14,577 nt of DNA, taken from assembly GCA_050297015.1 (NCBI GenBank), contig JBNKRZ010000044.1, forward strand, positions 1-14,577. Direction: 5' to 3'. Numbering within the stretch: position 1 is the first letter of the stretch; every line of letters starts with the position of its first letter. Shown in pieces: positions 1-6,553 of this stretch. Below the pieces are notes generated by a model, which was not told where the DNA came from, ran no database searches, and was given only the letters and a program-made list of their open reading frames with translations. Position numbers and translations under genes: made by a program. This DNA comes from JACKJA01 sp050297015. GTDB taxonomy: Bacteria > Pseudomonadota > Alphaproteobacteria > Micavibrionales > Micavibrionaceae.

Positions 1-485
1 ATTTTTCAAATACGGTTTTGATTATGACTTCGAATCTGGGGGCGGAGCATCTCGTGACTCTGGAGGAGGGGCAAGATGTTGAAGAAGCCCGCGATAAGGT
101 CATGGATGTGGTGCGCGCTTCTTTCCGCCCGGAATTCCTGAACCGCCTGGATGATACATTGTTGTTCCGCCGTTTGGGCCGCGAACAGATGGCGGGAATC
201 GTCGATATCCAGCTTTCCGGTTTGCGTAAGCTGCTTGATGAGCGCCGGATTACGATGACGATTGATGATAAGGCTAAAAGTTGGCTGGCCGACCGGGGGT
301 ATGAGCCTGCCTATGGCGCGCGGCCATTGAAACGCACGATTCAGACGGAATTGCAAAACCGCTTGGCTGAAATGATCCTGCAGGGCGAGATTAATGATGG
401 TGCAACAATTGATGTTGGCATCAAGGGGGATGAGCTTGAATTCTCTGTCAAAAGCGATGTGTCCGGCACGCAATCGGCGGCTTAA
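1..485 (+). CDS. clpB: ClpB ATP-dependent disaggregase, C-terminal part (5' truncated by window)
   Basis: The reading frame is open from base 3 and ends at TAA 483-485, giving 160 residues of the C-terminal end of a ClpB/Hsp100 chaperone. ClpB is a cytoplasmic hexamer that threads aggregated proteins through its pore with DnaK/DnaJ. The fragment begins at the sensor-1 strand of the second AAA+ domain (NTVLIMTSNLG), continues through the arginine-finger segment FRPEFLNRLDD, and reaches the sensor-2 motif GYEPAYGARPLKR. A short beta-rich C-terminal tail (AEMILQGEINDGATIDV) follows. The GARPLKR sequence and the IVDIQLSGLRKLL helix fit ClpB better than ClpA, which usually carries a different C-terminus. 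The first ATG inside the window (24-26) is internal and not a start. No strong intrinsic terminator follows; only a 12-bp palindrome (493-504) lies downstream. Confidence 0.93.
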   Translation, partial: FSNTVLIMTSNLGAEHLVTLEEGQDVEEARDKVMDVVRASFRPEFLNRLDDTLLFRRLGREQMAGIVDIQLSGLRKLLDERRITMTIDDKAKSWLADRGYEPAYGARPLKRTIQTELQNRLAEMILQGEINDGATIDVGIKGDELEFSVKSDVSGTQSAA

Positions 486-576
486 ACCGGGAGAAAAGCT
501 TTTCCTTGGTATGATCGTCTCTTGATGTTAGACTTCATCAGGAAAATCTGTTTTGCCTTGTTCAAGGACTATTCTC

Positions 577-1359
577 ATGCGTCATATTACAACTTTGTTT
601 TCTCTTTTGCTTTTGTCGGCCTGTTCCACGGTGATTGATAAATCACAGCAGGAAATTACGATTGAAACGCCGGGCGCGCAAGAAGCGCTTTGTATGCTTG
701 AAAACCGGGATATGAAGTATAAGGTGCGCGCGCCGGATACGATCATGATTACAAAGACGCAAAAGCCGATTAACGTGCGGTGCTTGGCGCCGGGTAACCG
801 TGAAAAGACGATTGTTTTAGAGCCGGAGATTTCTGAAAACGCTATAGGGAATATAGCAACGGGCGTTTTGCCGGGACTTTTTGTCGATTATGAAACGGCG
901 TCTATGTATAAGTTTCCGGAAGTCGTAAGCGTCGATTTCACCGACGTTCCGGCTAAGCGGATGCCCTTGCCGGCCTATCAACAGCTTTTGAATGAAAATC
1001 CGATGTTGATGGAAATGGAGGAATTTCGTCCCGGCCGTAGCGCGCTTCAGCGTGACCGTTACCAGCAAACACCGACCTTGCAGCGGATCGACCGTGAGGG
1101 TGCTTTAATTGAGCAGACCTCTGAAATGACGGACGTCACGGGCGGTACCTTTACCGTGCAGGATTCGTCCGCTAGCTCTTCATCGCAAAGCCAATCGACG
1201 GCCGAGAGCTTAACGCATTCCATGAATCCGCAGGTTTTCGCGCCGTCGGCTTCTGAAACTTCTGTTTCTCCGTCTTATGGTGGCGTCCAGCGTGATTCGC
1301 AGGGGTATGAGGTTCCGGCCAGTACAGGCATGCCAACCGCTTTGACTCCGGAATATTGA
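577..1359 (+). CDS. Predicted outer-envelope lipoprotein, function unknown
   Basis: This 260-residue protein has a lipoprotein signal peptide: a short basic start (MRH), a hydrophobic stretch and the lipobox L-S-A-C, making Cys16 the likely lipidated residue. Ser17 rather than Asp follows, so outer-membrane sorting is likely. I chose ATG 577 over the upstream in-frame TTG 553 because AAGGA at 564-568 sits at proper spacing before it. Residues about 25-125 form a beta-rich domain with two cysteines (C39, C69) and a Gly-rich segment (about 88-110: NAIGNIATGVLPG, then VDYETASMYKFP). That pattern recurs in PEGA-like conserved lipoproteins of Gram-negatives. The C-terminal third is low complexity (Ser/Gln/Thr-rich, residues 197-211) and probably disordered. 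The Mur ligase gene begins 8 bases after its stop, so the two are probably co-transcribed. The specific role is unknown. Confidence 0.8.
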   Translation: MRHITTLFSLLLLSACSTVIDKSQQEITIETPGAQEALCMLENRDMKYKVRAPDTIMITKTQKPINVRCLAPGNREKTIVLEPEISENAIGNIATGVLPGLFVDYETASMYKFPEVVSVDFTDVPAKRMPLPAYQQLLNENPMLMEMEEFRPGRSALQRDRYQQTPTLQRIDREGALIEQTSEMTDVTGGTFTVQDSSASSSSQSQSTAESLTHSMNPQVFAPSASETSVSPSYGGVQRDSQGYEVPASTGMPTALTPEY

Positions 1360-1366
1360 TGGCGCG

Positions 1367-2755
1367 ATGACGCACCCCACCAAAACTTACTTTCTGTGTG
1401 GCATCGGCGGCAGCGGTGTCAGCGCTCTTGCGCGGCTTTTGCTGGCGCAAGGGGCGCGCGTTAGGGGCTCCGACCGTGCTTACGACCGGGGCGAGAGTCT
1501 GGAGAAATTTTCCCGGCTTGAGCGAGAGGGTGTCGCGCTTTTTCCTCAGGACGGCAGCGGTGTAACGGCGGATGTTGATCTTTTGATCGTTTCCAGTGCG
1601 GTGGAGGAAACCGTGCCCGATGTGAGAGCGGCGCGTGCGTGTGGTGTTGCGATTCGCAAACGGGCGGAGCTTTTGGCCGACTTGTTTAATGCCGGGCGGG
1701 GAATCGGAATTGGCGGGACGAGTGGTAAGACAACCGTGACGGCGATGATCGGTCATATGCTCGCGGAATGCGGGCGCGATCCGACTATTGTTAATGGTGG
1801 TCTGATGCTTAATTTTCCCGGTGAGAGGGGCGATTTTCCCTCTAACTGCGTTATTTCTGAACGTGAAGAGGCTGATTTTGTCGCTGAACTGGATGAAAGT
1901 GACGGTTCAATCGCGCTTTTTACTCCCGATATAGCGGTTTTGACCAATATAACCCTCGATCATAAGCCGATTGATGAGCTTTTGCCTTTGTTCCGTAATT
2001 ATTTAGGAAAGGCAAAAACAGGCTGCGTTCTCAATTTAGACGATCCGGAGAGTGTACCTCTCAAAGACGTACACCCTAAAACGCTGACATTCGGAATTGA
2101 AAATGCTTTGGCGACCTTGAATGCGACGGATTTGCGCCCCCGTCCGGACGGTATATCGTTTGCCTTGGGGGATATTGATGTCTCTCTGGTTGTGCCGGGC
2201 CGTCATAACGTGGCAAATGCTTTGGCTGCGCTGGCGGTGGCGCGTCTTTTGAACCTTTCGCTGGAAAAGGCGGCGGCGGCCTTATCGACCTTTAAGGGAA
2301 CGCGGCGGCGGCTGGAGTTACTTGGCTCGGCGAATGAGATCGCTGTGTTTGATGATTTTGCTCATAACCCGGACAAGATCGCCGCCAGCCTTTCAACCCT
2401 GAAGGAGTTTTCGGGGCGTGTATTTGTCATTTACCAGCCGCATGGATATGGACCAACAAAACTTTTGAAAAACAGTCTTGTATACTCTTTTCTTAACAAT
2501 ATGGGTGAGGATGATATTCTCTTGATGCCGGAGATATATTACGCAGGCGGCACGGCGGAGAAGACGGTTTCTTCACGGGATATCATCGAGGGCGTTCTTG
2601 CGGGCGGCCAGCAAGCGCGCTTCTTTGAAACCCGCGATGAAATTATACCCTACATCGCGGAAAATGCGCGCGGCGGCGATCGTGTGATCGTTATGGGGGC
2701 GCGTGATGACACCTTGAGCGATTTTGCGCAGACGATTTTAGATCAACTGGCGTAG
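1367..2755 (+). CDS. Mur ligase family protein, MurC/Mpl-like
   Basis: A 462-residue cytoplasmic ATP-dependent ligase with the three Mur domains. The N-terminal Rossmann-like domain begins CGIGGSGVSALARLL (residues 11-25), the central ATPase has a P-loop GGTSGKTT (116-123) and TNITLDHK (193-200), and the C-terminal domain has FKGTRRRLELLG (309-320), FDDFAHNP (328-335) and YQPHGYGPT (356-364). MurC joins L-Ala to UDP-MurNAc, and Mpl joins recycled tripeptide to the same acceptor. Motifs here are mixed. RRRLE and the overall order are MurC-like and FDDFAH is Mpl-like, while the P-loop Ser in place of the usual His (GTHGKT) and HGYGPT in place of HRYTRT differ from canonical MurC. There is no dcw cluster around it, so it is likely a paralogue with a recycling or salvage role. 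Its exact substrate is not assignable. ATG 1367 lacks a good Shine-Dalgarno, so translational coupling to the lipoprotein gene is likely. Confidence 0.82.
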   Translation: MTHPTKTYFLCGIGGSGVSALARLLLAQGARVRGSDRAYDRGESLEKFSRLEREGVALFPQDGSGVTADVDLLIVSSAVEETVPDVRAARACGVAIRKRAELLADLFNAGRGIGIGGTSGKTTVTAMIGHMLAECGRDPTIVNGGLMLNFPGERGDFPSNCVISEREEADFVAELDESDGSIALFTPDIAVLTNITLDHKPIDELLPLFRNYLGKAKTGCVLNLDDPESVPLKDVHPKTLTFGIENALATLNATDLRPRPDGISFALGDIDVSLVVPGRHNVANALAALAVARLLNLSLEKAAAALSTFKGTRRRLELLGSANEIAVFDDFAHNPDKIAASLSTLKEFSGRVFVIYQPHGYGPTKLLKNSLVYSFLNNMGEDDILLMPEIYYAGGTAEKTVSSRDIIEGVLAGGQQARFFETRDEIIPYIAENARGGDRVIVMGARDDTLSDFAQTILDQLA

Positions 2756-4167
2756 CGTTCTTCCAAGAGGGCCAACATGGTTAGCAGGCCGTGATCGGTG
2801 CCGCCTTGCGGCCGGCCGGGCTTGGCGGTGTCTTGCCAGCCGTAGATATCGAGGTGTATCCAGTCGGTTTTTTCATCAATAAAACTTTCGAGGAACAGGG
2901 CGCTGTAAATCAAATCGCCGGGTACGCGCGCGCTGTTGACCAGATCGGCAACGGGACTTTCAATCAGCTTGCTATAAGGTTGCCAAAGCGGCATGGCCCA
3001 GACCGGGTCTTTTGTGTCTTGCGCCAGTTTTTGTGCCGCCTTTGCCAGTTTGTCGTTGTTTGAAAATAGCGCGGCAATATCGTTGCCCAGCGCCGCCATA
3101 GCTGAGCCGGTCAGTGTGGCAAAGTCGATCAGCAGGTCGGGCGCGTCTTCGCAGCCATAGGTCAGCGCATCAGCGAGGACCAGACGCCCTTCCGCATCCG
3201 TGTTGGTGTTTTCTACGGTTAGGCCTTTGCGGCTGGGAAGGATGTCGCCGGGGCGGTAAGCGCCGCCGGACACGTCGTTATCCACGGCAGGAATGAGGAC
3301 ACGTACACGTACAGGGCATTTGATTGCCAAGAGAATATGGGCCAAGGCCAGAACATGCGCCGCGCCGCCCATATCTTTCTTCATTTTGGACATCGCCCCT
3401 GTGGGCTTGAGGTTCAGTCCGCCCGTGTCAAAGCATACGCCCTTACCAACCAGTGTGACGAGCGGGGCATCCTTTGCGCCGGCTGTTATTTCAATCAAGC
3501 GTGCCGCGCGCGGGCTGGCTTTCCCGACGGTATGGATAAGGGGGAATCCCTTTTCCAGTGCCGCGCCCTTTGTTACTTTGATCTTTAATCCGTGTTGTTC
3601 GGCGAGGGCACGGGCGGTTTGCTCCAGCTCTTCCGGACCCATATCGTTAGCGGGCGTGTTGATGAGCGTGCGGATCAGACATATTCCTTCAATCAAAGTC
3701 TGAGCACGTTTTTTGTCAGCCTCTTTCGGCCAGAGCAGGCGCGGCGCAACGGAATCGGAATTTTTATAGCGGTCAAAACGGTAGGCGGACAATCCCCAGC
3801 CGATGCAGGCGGCGGTTTGTTCCTCTGGCTTTAGATGTGTCGTTTCAATTTCAAATACGGCTTTTTTGATGAAATTAGGGCTCATAGCTTTTTCGATTAC
3901 AGAAGCCGCGGCGGAAAAATCAGAGGATTGCGCCGGAGAGGCTACGCCCAGCAAGAGAGCCGAGAGTGTGCCGTCCTTTCCAAAGGCTAACAAAGTTTGC
4001 CCCGGTTTGGCTGTGAAATCTTCTTCACTGATTTGCGTTTGTAGCGCTTTGGTTTGTTTGGCTTCCCAGCTTTTGAATTTTTTTGCCGTAAGAGGAATAA
4101 TGGACACGGCTTTTTTCTTCGTGCTGGAGATAAAAGAAGGCGAAGCGGAAAAAAGAACGGATGACAT
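2743..4167 (-). CDS. Leucyl aminopeptidase family protein (M17 cytosol aminopeptidase)
   Basis: A 474-residue cytosolic peptidase of the PepA/M17 family, which removes N-terminal residues from peptides with two metal ions. All the catalytic features are present: K242 and D247 in GKGVCFDTGGLNLKP, D265 in KMKKDMGGAA, and D324, E326 and R328 in the signature NTDAEGRL. The N-terminal about 160 residues form the weakly conserved regulatory domain, and the length is normal for the family. LINTPANDMGPEEL (about 168-181) is the usual start of the catalytic domain. ATG 4167 is preceded by a modest AGG-containing ribosome site. The 3' end overlaps the convergent Mur ligase gene by 13 bp (2743-2755). 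It lies divergent from the alpha/beta hydrolase across a 151-bp AT-rich spacer. Family assignment is secure; the preferred peptide substrate is not visible. Confidence 0.95.
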   Translation of the reverse strand: MSSVLFSASPSFISSTKKKAVSIIPLTAKKFKSWEAKQTKALQTQISEEDFTAKPGQTLLAFGKDGTLSALLLGVASPAQSSDFSAAASVIEKAMSPNFIKKAVFEIETTHLKPEEQTAACIGWGLSAYRFDRYKNSDSVAPRLLWPKEADKKRAQTLIEGICLIRTLINTPANDMGPEELEQTARALAEQHGLKIKVTKGAALEKGFPLIHTVGKASPRAARLIEITAGAKDAPLVTLVGKGVCFDTGGLNLKPTGAMSKMKKDMGGAAHVLALAHILLAIKCPVRVRVLIPAVDNDVSGGAYRPGDILPSRKGLTVENTNTDAEGRLVLADALTYGCEDAPDLLIDFATLTGSAMAALGNDIAALFSNNDKLAKAAQKLAQDTKDPVWAMPLWQPYSKLIESPVADLVNSARVPGDLIYSALFLESFIDEKTDWIHLDIYGWQDTAKPGRPQGGTDHGLLTMLALLEERYAS

Positions 4168-4213
4168 GCGAAAACCTGTATAGCTAAAGACGTTTGCTCA
4201 TTTTTGAATGCTC

Positions 4214-4219
4214 AGTATA
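4214..4219 (-). promoter_or_regulatory. Possible -10 element for the aminopeptidase gene
   Basis: On the minus strand the hexamer TATACT (5 of 6 to the sigma-70 -10 consensus) lies about 46 bases upstream of the aminopeptidase start. The matching -35 position (TGTTCA at 17-bp spacing) is poor. It is a candidate only, supported by position in the AT-rich divergent spacer. Confidence 0.25.
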
Positions 4220-4253
4220 GAAGAATCTTATGTGGATGAACAGGGGATCAAAC

Positions 4254-4282
4254 TTTACATTTTTATTGGAAATCATAAGAAT
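4254..4282 (+). promoter_or_regulatory. Possible sigma-70-type promoter for the alpha/beta hydrolase
   Basis: TTTACA (4254-4259; 5 of 6 to TTGACA) is followed after 17 bp by AAGAAT (4277-4282; 4 of 6 to TATAAT). It lies 37 bases ahead of the TTG start at 4319. The region is AT-rich, so chance matches are easy. This is a weak candidate. Confidence 0.22.
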
Positions 4283-4318
4283 GAATCCAGAATAATAAGA
4301 CTTTAAAAGGGATGTTTT

Positions 4319-5545
4319 TTGGGGAAGTATGCTCAAATATTTCGGGGTGCGGCTTATAAAGGCGCGCACCTCATTTCTCAAGGGAGGCGAAGAATTGAGT
4401 CTCTTTCTCAGGAGTGGCATAAAAAATATCTATATGAACCGAATGTAACGGCTCCGCCCATCCCACGCCATTGGGAACACCGCTATTTCACGGTTGAGGG
4501 TGTTGATGTGCCTTGTTATTGGGCACCGGCTGACCGACAGAATAAAATATTAACTTTATGTACCGGACTCAATTCGACGCCGGGGTTTTATAAAAATTTT
4601 GTTGAACAACATAACAAAATGGGCGCTTCCGTCCTGATGCAGAGCTTGCCGTCGCCAGATGATTTACCCCCAGTCCCGGAAGGCGAAGATCGCTTTGTGC
4701 CGCTTTATCACAAAATAGCGGAGAGCTTTTATGGTGATGTATTGCCAGATTTTATGGACGAACATCCCTATACGCCGAAGATTCTCTACACGCATTCGAC
4801 GGCAGGGCAGTTATTTTTGAACCGTCATAAGGATCCGGAAAAAGCGCATCAAATAGCATCGTGCATTGATTCGGCGGTTCATTTGGCGCCTTTCATTAGC
4901 GCAGCCAATATTTCAAAGATAGGTTTGCTTAATCAGGCCCGGCGTTTTTTCTATATGAGGGGACGCGCCAACCATCCCGTTCACAAGGAAATGCGCTATA
5001 TGGATGAAGGGCTTGGATTTGATCGTTTGCACCGTCTGTGGTGTCGTGTGGCGAGGGAGCCGCTAACGACAAGCTCTGATAAGAATCCTCTCCATGTTCA
5101 TATTGCTGAACTTATGCGGCACGGTGAATCATTATATGATGAGTTGCTTGAAAACGGACTTCCCAAAACAGGTTTGCCCCAATTGATAGTTGCCGGAGAT
5201 ATAGATACGGTTTCTTGCAACAAGGTTCTCAGAAAACTTGTGACGTCCGGAATTTCTGAAAAAATGAATCTTTTGATGATTGATGATGTCTCTCACAATC
5301 CTTTGCTGGAACAGGGGAAAAGATTTTCTCTTCCGATATATCAAGCTACATCTTTGTTGGCTGACGGTTATGCTTATGATAAGGCGCTTTCTCGTGTTAA
5401 TGAGCCTGGGAATATGACGGTGTATCAGCCCTCCGATCCGTTTTTACAAAAACATCTTTTGTCTTCATGGGGCGAAAAGACCGGGAAACGCTTTATTCAG
5501 ACAGCGCGCAGTCTGATCGCTCCGGCGTTAAAAGAGCCATCGTAA
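4319..5545 (+). CDS. Alpha/beta hydrolase of unknown substrate
   Basis: A 408-residue protein without a signal peptide or obvious membrane helix. The core looks like a serine alpha/beta hydrolase. A beta-strand with an oxyanion-type loop (LTLCTGLNSTPGFY, 78-91) is followed by the nucleophile elbow YTHSTAG (157-163) with Ser160, an acidic-residue loop VAGDIDTVS (291-299) with D294 or D296, and DDVSHNP (322-328) with His326. Together these make a plausible Ser-Asp-His triad. The elbow is T-H-S-T-A rather than the usual G-x-S-x-G, keeping small residues in place of both glycines. No ATG is in frame near the start. TTG 4319 is supported by AAGGGA at 4307-4312, six bases upstream; an in-frame TAA at 4304 rules out anything longer. 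The gene and its upstream spacer look AT-richer than their neighbours. It might be a lysophospholipase or esterase, but I cannot name the substrate. Confidence 0.72.
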   Translation: MGKYAQIFRGAAYKGAHLISQGRRRIESLSQEWHKKYLYEPNVTAPPIPRHWEHRYFTVEGVDVPCYWAPADRQNKILTLCTGLNSTPGFYKNFVEQHNKMGASVLMQSLPSPDDLPPVPEGEDRFVPLYHKIAESFYGDVLPDFMDEHPYTPKILYTHSTAGQLFLNRHKDPEKAHQIASCIDSAVHLAPFISAANISKIGLLNQARRFFYMRGRANHPVHKEMRYMDEGLGFDRLHRLWCRVAREPLTTSSDKNPLHVHIAELMRHGESLYDELLENGLPKTGLPQLIVAGDIDTVSCNKVLRKLVTSGISEKMNLLMIDDVSHNPLLEQGKRFSLPIYQATSLLADGYAYDKALSRVNEPGNMTVYQPSDPFLQKHLLSSWGEKTGKRFIQTARSLIAPALKEPS

Positions 5546-5553
5546 GCGTTTGG

Positions 5554-5569
5554 ATTTTCCAAGGAAAAT
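5554..5569. terminator. Short AT-rich inverted repeat between hydrolase and tRNA-Ser
   Basis: ATTTTCC (5554-5560) and GGAAAAT (5563-5569) are perfect inverse complements separated by AA. They lie between the convergent hydrolase stop and the tRNA 3' end and touch the encoded CCA. They could form a small hairpin in transcripts from either side, but there is no strong GC stem or clean T-run. This is a weak bidirectional terminator candidate. Confidence 0.22.
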
Positions 5570-5658
5570 GGCGGACACGGTGGGATTCGAACCCACGATA
5601 GAGTTACCCCTATACTTCCTTAGCAGGGAAGCGCCTTCAGCCACTCGGCCACGTGTCC
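5569..5658 (-). tRNA. tRNA-Ser (anticodon GCT)
   Basis: Read on the minus strand, this is a 90-base class II tRNA with a GGACACG/CGTGTCC acceptor stem (5652-5658 with 5573-5579) and discriminator G. The 3' CCA is encoded (5569-5571). The D arm contains TGGCCGAGTGG. The anticodon stem CTTCC/GGAAG encloses the loop CTGCTAA, with anticodon GCT at 5622-5624, reading AGC and AGU codons. A long variable arm (ATAG...CTAT), as expected for serine tRNAs, precedes the T arm GTGGG-TTCGAAT-CCCAC. It lies 54 bp downstream of the small membrane-protein gene on the same strand and may be transcribed with it or from its own promoter. Confidence 0.97.
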
Positions 5659-5712
5659 ACAGGGAAGGTATGAGTTACCAGTTATCGCCAGCCAGATCAA
5701 GTATAAGAAAAC

Positions 5713-5928
5713 CTAATCCAGATAATTTTCGTCTTTGAGCTTTTTGTGCATGCCGAAATCGTGTTTGACGACCATCAGGAAACCTACGAGCACGAACAAA
5801 ACCGCTAGAGTGAGAAAGGCTTTCCACAGGATAGCCCAGCTTAGAAAGTCGAACCATATCTGGCCGATGAACAGGCCCGCGGCAGTTATGGCGATGGCAA
5901 TCAGGGCGGTCAGGAGGAATTGATGCAT
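5713..5928 (-). CDS. Small two-helix membrane protein, function unknown
   Basis: A 71-residue protein with two strongly hydrophobic segments, about residues 3-25 and 34-54, joined by a short turn (QIWFDFLSW). The C-terminus is charged (KHDFGMHKKLKDENYLD), which predicts an inner-membrane hairpin with a soluble tail. ATG 5928 is preceded by a near-perfect Shine-Dalgarno (AAGGAG followed by six cytosines), which supports a real, well-translated gene despite its size. It begins 12 bases after the stop of the DUF4177 gene on the same strand, so the two form a likely operon. I do not recognise a named family. Confidence 0.75.
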   Translation of the reverse strand: MHQFLLTALIAIAITAAGLFIGQIWFDFLSWAILWKAFLTLAVLFVLVGFLMVVKHDFGMHKKLKDENYLD

Positions 5929-5940
5929 GGGGGGCTCCTT

Positions 5941-6165
5941 CTAGGATTTCGGGCGTTCCATAGCGACGAGGAAGGCTTCCCGGTCGAAGAAGAGCAACAT
6001 GCGGCGGCTTTCGCGTTCCATCGTCACAACGCGCCAGCCTTCTTCCCCGTTTTTATTCAGGAACTCCGAAAATTTGACCGGGTCGACCTTTGATCCCCCC
6101 AGGAACAGCGAGCCGAGCATGCTTTCGCGGTAGATGACAACTTTGTATTCGTACTTTTGAGTCAT
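5941..6165 (-). CDS. DUF4177 domain-containing small protein
   Basis: A 74-residue soluble protein that matches the DUF4177 pattern throughout. It has an N-terminal YEYKVV strand, a SLFLGGSKVDP segment (about 18-28), the FLNKNGEEGWRVVTMERESRR core (about 35-54; the NGEEGW turn is the family hallmark) and a final strand FLVAMERP. The family folds as a small alpha/beta unit and has no established biochemical role. It is the first gene of a two-gene minus-strand set with the two-helix membrane protein 12 bases downstream. The upstream 388-base spacer presumably holds its promoter. Family assignment is firm; function is unknown. Confidence 0.88.
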   Translation of the reverse strand: MTQKYEYKVVIYRESMLGSLFLGGSKVDPVKFSEFLNKNGEEGWRVVTMERESRRMLLFFDREAFLVAMERPKS

Positions 6166-6384
6166 GATTTTATCCTGTATTCCTTTATATAGTTCTATAG
6201 TTCGTTGTTCATTTGGGGCGATAGGGTGGTGGTGCCTTATTGATTTTAAAGGGTTTTTTATTAGTCCGTTTCTTCCCCTGTTTTTTGTGCTCCTTCCATC
6301 CGGGCCGTGCTTTTTGTTGAAGGATTATATGCCTATTCATGCCTGCGTGCAAAGCATTATTTGCTTTTTTATGGTTGTTGATGG

Positions 6385-6419
6385 TACGCGATACGTATCA
6401 CGTAGTACGTACCGCGTGG
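6385..6419. repeat. Five imperfect 7-bp units with ACGT-like cores
   Basis: Four-base cores ACGC (6386), ACGT (6393), ACGT (6400), ACGT (6407) and GCGT (6414) recur at exactly 7-bp steps. The array includes two perfect palindromes, GATACGTATC (6390-6399) and GTACGTAC (6405-6412), whose centres are 14 bp apart. The whole is bracketed by GGTACG (6383-6388) and CGTACC (6408-6413) in inverse orientation. It could be a multi-site operator or a degenerate palindromic repeat; the role is unproven. Confidence 0.5.
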
Positions 6420-6457
6420 GCGAGGAGGGGGGTCATGGGTGTTTTTCTCCTTTATCG

Positions 6458-6549
6458 CGTCATCCCCTGAATTCGTGAAACGAACAGAAATATGCATAAC
6501 TCGTGACTACAGCATCTAGAACCTGCTAACGCAGATTCGGGGAATGACG
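6458..6549. repeat. Intergenic imperfect inverted repeat with GTCAT/ATGAC ends
   Basis: CGTCATCCCCTGAAT (6458-6472) and ATTCGGGGAATGACG (6535-6549) are inverse complements with two mismatches, separated by 62 bases. The right arm merges into a perfect 12-bp palindrome AATGACGTCATT (6543-6554) that reaches the first base of the gatB stop codon. No T-run follows on the minus strand, so this looks like a dispersed palindromic repeat or miniature element more than an intrinsic terminator for gatB. Confidence 0.5.
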
Positions 6550-6553
6550 TCAT

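Larger units (their letters stand above)
6166..6553. other. Gene-free intergenic region
   Basis: This 388-base stretch between the DUF4177 start and the gatB stop has no convincing gene. Its left half is T-rich on the plus strand. A plus-strand frame at 6164-6478 lacks a ribosome site and family resemblance. The stretch holds a 7-bp periodic array of ACGT-type cores (6385-6419), a small GCAAA/TTTGC hairpin followed by six T (6349-6370), and a long imperfect inverted repeat against the gatB end (6458-6549). The DUF4177 promoter should be here, but I could not pick a clear one. Confidence 0.7.

Noticed and set aside
493..504. GAAAAGCTTTTC palindrome after clpB as a terminator
   Set aside because: It has no loop and no GC-rich stem, so it cannot act as an intrinsic hairpin terminator.
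4184..4420. Minus-strand 78-codon frame between the aminopeptidase and hydrolase
   Set aside because: It overlaps the hydrolase N-terminus and has random-looking composition; the hydrolase frame is the convincing one.
5550..5738. Plus-strand frame of 62 codons (contains ADTVGFEPT...)
   Set aside because: It is the antisense translation of the tRNA-Ser gene, a well-known spurious call.
6349..6370. GCAAA/TTTGC hairpin followed by six T as a terminator
   Set aside because: The 5-bp stem is weak and no plus-strand gene lies upstream for it to terminate.
6164..6478. Plus-strand frame of 104 codons in the gene-free spacer
   Set aside because: It begins inside the DUF4177 start codon region, has no ribosome site, is Cys/Phe-rich with no family resemblance, and runs through the palindromic array.
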